From Lactifluus volemus (lineage: Eukaryota; Basidiomycota; Agaricomycetes; Russulales; Russulaceae): DNA of 13,511 nucleotides. Positions within the stretch are counted from its first letter, which is position 1, and each line of letters starts with the position of its first letter. Below, in pieces: positions 9,218-13,511 of this stretch. The notes under the pieces were generated by a model, which saw only the letters and a program-made list of their open reading frames with translations, had not been told where the DNA came from and did not search any database. A program made the position numbers and the translations under genes. Where the stretch lies: the NCBI GenBank assembly GCA_022376515.1, contig WTXI01000585.1, positions 1 through 13,511 on the forward strand, given 5' to 3'.

Positions 9218-10240
9218 ATGCCGTCTACGCGCCCTGGCTTGTATGTTATATTCGCCTTATTCCCTTTCTTCTTGGCTCTCTTGCTCCATCCATTGGATTC
9301 GGACGATGTTTTTTCCTTTCAACCCAATACTATCCCATCCAACCCCTCACGTATTCTACTCTTAACAGCTCATCCTGATGACGAGACTTTTTTTTCGGTC
9401 CGACCTTGACCTCTCTGATTCCTTCATCCGAGACCTCTGTGTCCACCAGTCCAGCAAGTAGCAATTCTATCGCCGACCCTTTTCCACAGGTATACTCGCT
9501 GTGCTTCTCCGTCGGCGATGCATACGGCCTGGGTGAGGTTCGAAGGCGTGAAATTGAGGATAGCCTAGACGTTATTGGAGTCGATAAGGACAGACGATGG
9601 GTCCTCGACGAACCGTACGTTACCTTACCATGTCTTGTGATGTTTTCTTGCAGCTCACAAAACCAAAGTGAGTTTCCGGACAGCATCACTACGACGTGGA
9701 ATGCCAGTCTTATCGCTGCAACTGTCAACAGATATGTCGTAGATTACAATATCTCCATCGTACGTGTCTTGCTCAACAACATTTACCACTGATGATCCAT
9801 GTTGCTCGTAGATCCTGACTTTTGATTCATACGGTGTGTCTGGCCACCTGAATCACATCTCTCTATATCATGGAGTATCTCTCCTTCTGGCCACGCCTCA
9901 GGCCGACATCATAGACCCGTTGACGGCGTATTCCCTAAAATCGAAGCCAATCGTCATCGAATATATTGGAATTCTTGCCCCTCTGTACGTCAGGTTAAAG
10001 ACGGCTCTTTCCAGGGCTGTAGACGCTATGGGACGTGGCGTGAAAAGCAGCAGCTCTTCCTCATTTGATCGACCAATCTTTGTCGCGGGGATAAGGCAAT
10101 ACCTTCGATCTGTTGAAGCCACGAAGCAGCATCAATCCCAGCTCGTCTGGTTTCGCTGGTTGTTTATGGCTTTCTCTCAGCATATGTGGGTAAACGAGTG
10201 GGAGCCTATTCCTGTCATTCAGGGTGGAAGGGTGTCATGA
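9218..10240 (+). CDS. GPI12: N-acetylglucosaminyl-phosphatidylinositol de-N-acetylase (PIG-L/Gpi12) with apparent -1 frameshift
   Basis: The second enzyme of GPI-anchor synthesis, removing acetate from GlcNAc-PI at the cytosolic face of the ER. Inferred exons are 9218-9438, 9490-9614, 9669-9759 and 9812-10240, with introns of 51, 54 and 52 nt. The N-terminus has one membrane anchor (about 8-25) and then SRILLLTAHPDDE, with His52, Asp54 and Asp55 of the metal/catalytic motif. Directly after it, a T8 run (9388-9395) leaves the frame one base short: the family-like FFxPTLTSLIPSS that follows is in another frame and the first frame stops at TGA within 15 nt. With the frame continued the product would be about 288 residues, a normal length. 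Downstream landmarks are VYSLCFSVGDAYGLG, RRREIEDSLDVIGV, RRWVLDEP, TWNASLIAATVNRYVVDYNIS, ILTFDSYGVSGHLNHISL and MWVNEW. Either an assembly error, an early pseudogene, or an alternative 92 nt intron (9398-9489) explains this. Family is confident; integrity is not. Confidence 0.87.
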
Positions 10241-10733
10241 TCTGAGGATCCGTACTTCGTAAGTCGCAATCGTTTGATTTCAGCGGTGAACTGATGTAAT
10301 AAAGGCCGACAGTGGGATTTTTTTGGGTGTTGCGTGTCGGCTTCGAGACTTGTTGAGTAGAGAGGTGAGAGATATGAGGAAGGAAGAGAGAGAGAAAGGG
10401 ATAGGATCACTTAGTCGTAATGCAAGACTCAAAAATGTTTATGTCTGAGGGGAATACTGAGAAACTTAGAATTTGCACAACTCAGATACTGATTTCAGAG
10501 GAGAAAAATATATGGCTAACTGTACTTGACGATTCCTTCTGTCGAAAAGAATGAATTTGTTTGAATTGACCCCGCCTTACCCACATGTTTCCCAAGTTAA
10601 TTGCTATCTCTTAGTAGGCCCTAATACTCTGTTGATAGCCTCCCCAACTGCTACTAAGTACAAGACTCGATAACATAACCCTAACCTTACAGAACAAAAT
10701 GAGGTTAGTGCCAATGATACAGATTCCCTCAAT
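10241..10733 (+). promoter_or_regulatory. GPI12 3' region and GlcNAc kinase promoter
   Basis: 493 bp between two genes in the same direction. It contains the AATAAA at 10298, a purine-rich low-complexity tract (about 10360-10400, mostly A and G), and near the kinase start a telomere-like AACCCTAACC (10677-10686). An upstream ATG at 10699 opens a 22-codon reading frame overlapping the kinase start codon in another frame. No TATA box is clear. Confidence 0.4.
10298..10303 (+). terminator. Candidate polyadenylation signal AATAAA of GPI12
   Basis: A perfect AATAAA lies 58 nt beyond the GPI12 stop codon, a reasonable 3' UTR distance. Fungal signals are loose, so this is suggestive only. Confidence 0.4.
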
Positions 10734-11871
10734 ATGTCCTCCGAGTCTCCAACAGATTTGTACCTAGCTATCGATTGCGGTTCTACCAAAACTTCCGCGG
10801 TATTATGCTCACCAAGTGGAACTATACTTGCTCGCGCACGAACCGGCCGTTCAAACTTTGCCTACCTCGGCCTTGATGCCTTTCTTAAAAGCATCTGCGA
10901 GGTGGCGTCGTCCGTTTTGACAACAGCCCTTCGGCCACCCAGAGCAATCACACTCCCAGTCGACCTTACCACGTATGTCGATGCCGCCGGAGCTAGCACA
11001 CCGCCGTACAATCTTCGAGCAGCATGGCTGGGCGGCGCTGGTGTGGACTCGCCTTCCATAATTTCTCAACTTCGCCCTCATATCTCTGCGCTATTCTCCG
11101 TCCCTGTCGAACGTCTTACCGTTTCCAACGACATCCACCTCCTCGCTGCACCGCTGCGCCTCTTTCCAGACGTACAAACCGCCATCGCAGTGGTCGCAGG
11201 TACAGGAAGTATCGTCGCCAGCTTTCGCGGTGGCCCGGTTGACGCTCCGCTAGAGGAGCTCGCGCGTGTGGGTGGTTGGGGTTGGATCCTCGGGGACGAA
11301 GGTAGTGGTTTCGACGTCGGGCGTACAGCCGTGCGCGCCTTGCTTTCACAGCAAGATACGGGGGTTGTAGTTACACATGGCTCACTGAGAGAGAAGATCC
11401 TCAAAAAATTCGGTGTTGTGGACGTGATGGATTTGCTGGCGGCTGTATATGCGCCAGACTCGACTAATTCGCTCCCACGCGAGAGCCGGCTCTCTTCGCT
11501 CTGCCCGCTTGTATTCGAGGCAGCTTTGGTGGATAGCGATCCCCTTGCCGTCGAAGTTGTGAGGGACTGTGCACACAAGCTCGCCAGGCAGATATTAGCG
11601 GTTCTCATCTCCCCTTCCGATCAAGAAGTACGTGACCGTCTGTCCTTCTGACGACTACTCCCAACTGTACCAATAGGATCATCCCCGCAAGGCCCGCGCA
11701 TCTTCGAGCGTTCTATGTCTTGGTGGTTCCTTAGGGGGCATAGAAGACTACCGCGAAATTGTCCTCTCTTTCCTGAAGGAAAATGGGCATGTTTTCAAGC
11801 ACGTAGAGATTGTTTCGGATGCGGCGGAGGTAGGTGCACGAGCATTAGCCGCAGCGTGGAAAGGGAGGTAG
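10734..11871 (+). CDS. NAGK: N-acetylglucosamine kinase-like protein (BadF/BadG/BcrA ATPase fold)
   Basis: Likely phosphorylates GlcNAc (or a related amino sugar) with ATP in the cytosol, as part of amino-sugar salvage, for instance from chitin turnover. Inferred exons are 10734-11627 and 11677-11871, with one 49 nt intron, giving 362 residues, close to the family norm of about 345. Sugar-kinase landmarks of the actin-like ATPase fold are visible: phosphate 1 loop AIDCGSTKT at about 12-20, the Asp of SNDIHLLAAP at 133 as probable catalytic base, phosphate 2 loop VVAGTGSIVASF at 153-164, and the signature GGWGWILGDEGSGFDVG at 180-196. The second exon supplies SSVLCLGGSLGG (about 308-319) and ends in SDAAEVGARALAAAW. 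The first ATG of the frame is used. Kinase family is confident; the exact sugar is inferred from the similarity to human NAGK. Confidence 0.9.
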
Positions 11872-12503
11872 TGGCTGAAAGCTGGTGAGGGAATCTTCAT
11901 CCAAGAAGGGTTTTGGATGTCTCCAGTAGGCTATGTTGCTTGTCAAATCGTCATGCATGAATGGTAGTTGATCCCTTGTCGGAGGGTCCATTTTTCAGGA
12001 TAGCATGGTCAACTTGAATGTGGACCTCTGTGTTCCCAATGGCCCGTGCGGGAATCACCTAAAGGTGGCAGGCGCATCGTTTTTCAGGACTACGATGACC
12101 TAGACCAATCCAAGTTGTTCTGTCATATAGCTACTCGCGGCTACATACATCTGATTCTACCATTTGCTAGTATGTCCCATCCCACTTGAGCCAGTTGCAC
12201 AGCATACCTACACGCTGTACTCAGCTTTGTCAGCGTCCATTTTCCCAAGAGCTTGGCAAGAAGTGAAACAAATATGCCGTCTTTCGACATCTGCTTCACC
12301 ACTATCTGGTCCCACGTCGGGAAGTGCACGAACCGACGGCATACCGGCGCGACACGGTTTAGAGAACAATCGACTGGGATATTGCTCAAAGATGGATCGG
12401 CCACTATTCTTCCTCGAGACAGCGAAGAAATCGCGCGCGTGTTAATCCCCTTCTCGATGAATGAAATTTTACAGTAACTGCCACAAGTTTCGAACCAATC
12501 ACG

Positions 12504-12518
12504 GGCGCTGCTAGCGCC
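12504..12518. repeat. Short inverted repeat GGCGCT-gct-AGCGCC
   Basis: A perfect 6 bp inverted repeat with a 3 nt loop in the gene-poor right part. It could form a small GC-rich hairpin; such elements arise often by chance. Confidence 0.5.
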
Positions 12519-12599
12519 AGGCTAGTCGACAAGTGTATCACCCGATATCGTTTAGCTGACGGCGGACGCGGAAATTTCATGCTGTAACGCATGGAAAGT

Positions 12600-12625
12600 T
12601 AATACTATTATCCTCGATAGTATTA
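12600..12625. repeat. Inverted repeat TAATACTAT / ATAGTATTA
   Basis: A perfect 9 bp AT-rich inverted repeat with an 8 nt spacer (TATCCTCG). No associated gene or mobile-element end is visible, so the role is unknown. Confidence 0.55.
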
Positions 12626-13331
12626 CCCCTTGTGACACTTGTAGGGACCTGGGCCGTCATGATCACGATGGTTAAAATATTGTAGTGACGTAGGCACTGC
12701 TCCGATGTCGGCATGCGATCAAAAAGGCTAGGGAATACCGGCGGCGCCCTATACCTTCGTGATCATTTCCTGAGCTATGCACCAGCCAGTATTACGACGA
12801 TTTACTGTACTATCGCCCTCCTCCTGTTGTTTCATCCGGGTTTAATGTTGTGGATTGCGGGATCAGTCCATTTCAGTTTCCGGCCTGTTTTACTACTTTG
12901 GCTACACCGTGCCGCAAATTACAAGCAGGTGCATGCACTGAAAATTTGACGGAGGTAGACTTTTCCAATTTGCGATCCGATATCACGCTGGAAATAGCCC
13001 CGCCGCTCCCTCTGCCCGATTGCGATTCCGGAGAAGCGAGGGTGGCTGGTTGGCTCTTTTTGAAGGGTCGCAAGAACCAAGCTGAAACATGGGTACTCCC
13101 AATCTAGATCCAGAAGAGCTAAAATTGTACATATGAGCCCGGAGAGATCTTTCACCTCCTTCCGGGGGTCTGTACGGTCGCTAATACAACAGCAAGACGC
13201 ACCACATAATCGCGGGAATTGTGCAGGTTCAAACTGCGCATGCACAAAAAGGGATGCAAAGTTGATCAAACAAACATCAATAGGGATTCCGCAATCGTCT
13301 GATAAAACGCAGATAGACTACGACAGCACCC

Positions 13332-13338
13332 TATAAAG
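13332..13338 (+). promoter_or_regulatory. TATA-like element near right edge
   Basis: TATAAAG lies 42 bp before an ATG at 13374. It may mark the promoter of a gene that continues past the window. The frame from that ATG stops after eight codons unless a candidate 52 nt GT-AG intron (13389-13440) is removed, and even then soon meets a stop, so support is weak. Confidence 0.2.
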
Positions 13339-13511
13339 TGAAGGGATGTGGGGCGGCCCTGAGATCATACATCATGTCAGTGGAGTTCGTGAAACGTTAA
13401 GTGATCCGGCAACGATGCGTGCACGGCGCACGGTCTTCAGAGTCCGTGTTTACCGTAAACTTGTGATGTGCACAACTGCCAACGCATCTGTTTCGACGTG
13501 TACATCATCAT

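Larger units (their letters stand above)
11872..13511. other. 1.6 kb without a recognisable gene
   Basis: No reading frame here resembles a family I know and no chain of plausible exons emerged. An ATG-started frame at 12274-12477 encodes 67 residues (ending in LIPFSMNEILQ) and longer overlapping frames lie at 12850-13107 (plus) and 12919-13269 (minus), but none looks better than chance. The stretch contains two short hairpin-capable inverted repeats (12504-12518 and 12600-12625), a loose direct repeat of TTTTTCAGGA (11991-12000 and 12080-12089), and a TATA-like word at 13332. I see no long terminal repeats or transposase. Confidence 0.45.

Noticed and set aside
9490..9614. A continuous 9406-9792 reading frame as a separate gene
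   Set aside because: It is the middle of GPI12 read through two stop-free introns; it has no ATG of its own in a sensible place and carries PIG-L motifs.
12484..12500. tRNA B-box-like GGTTCGAAAC on the minus strand
   Set aside because: The bases on either side do not pair to form a T arm and no acceptor or anticodon arm can be built.
12618..12626. TAGTATTAC, identical to a circovirus-type replication-origin nonamer
   Set aside because: In such origins the nonamer sits in the loop of a hairpin next to a Rep gene. Here it is in the arm of an AT-rich inverted repeat and no Rep-like frame is nearby, so chance is the better explanation.
12850..13269. Overlapping frames at 12850-13107 (plus) and 12919-13269 (minus) as a new gene
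   Set aside because: Neither begins or ends in a way that fits a splice model, neither resembles a known family, and both occupy the same bases in opposite directions.
1..13511. Biosynthetic or lignin-degradation gene cluster
   Set aside because: Apart from the single copper radical oxidase the genes are unrelated housekeeping functions with no backbone enzyme, transporter or cluster regulator.

Overview
This window is nuclear DNA from a filamentous basidiomycete, probably an Agaricomycete. The reasons are: every clear gene is split by very short GT-AG introns (22 inferred within the window, 48 to 61 nt); genes lie on both strands with gaps as small as 92 bp; and the gene set includes an AA5_1 copper radical oxidase of the glyoxal oxidase type with a GPI-like tail, a secreted DUF3455 protein, and fungal cardiolipin synthase, PIG-L and GlcNAc kinase genes. 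I see no bacterial-type operons, CRISPR, rRNA, tRNA or intact transposon. All exon boundaries were derived by eye from reading frame, GT/AG sites and remembered family conservation, not from transcripts.

Layout, left to right: UTP7/WDR46 (minus, 3' end cut off by the left edge); glyoxal oxidase-like enzyme (minus, 1492-3626); class I histone deacetylase of the HDAC8/Hos1 type (plus, 3766-5228), sharing a 139 bp divergent promoter with the oxidase; a 1.2 kb convergent intergenic region; DUF3455 secreted protein (minus, 6446-7285) ending in an 11 nt exon; an 859 bp gap; mitochondrial cardiolipin synthase CRD1 (minus, 8145-9125); GPI12/PIG-L (plus, 9218-10240), divergent from CRD1 across only 92 bp and carrying an apparent one-base frameshift in a T8 run just after its catalytic HPDDE motif; N-acetylglucosamine kinase-like gene (plus, 10734-11871); then about 1.6 kb with no recognisable gene to the right edge.

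The genes do not form an evident pathway cluster. They are mostly housekeeping functions (ribosome biogenesis, chromatin, mitochondrial phospholipid, GPI-anchor synthesis, amino-sugar recycling) plus two secreted or surface proteins. GPI12 acts in the pathway that would anchor the oxidase if its C-terminal tail is a real GPI signal, but adjacency is not evidence of co-function. I did not find a convincing new biological system. The points most worth a second look are the GPI12 frameshift and its alternative splice, the DUF3455 micro-exon, the HDAC metal-site variant, and the tandem splice acceptors of the last HDAC intron.
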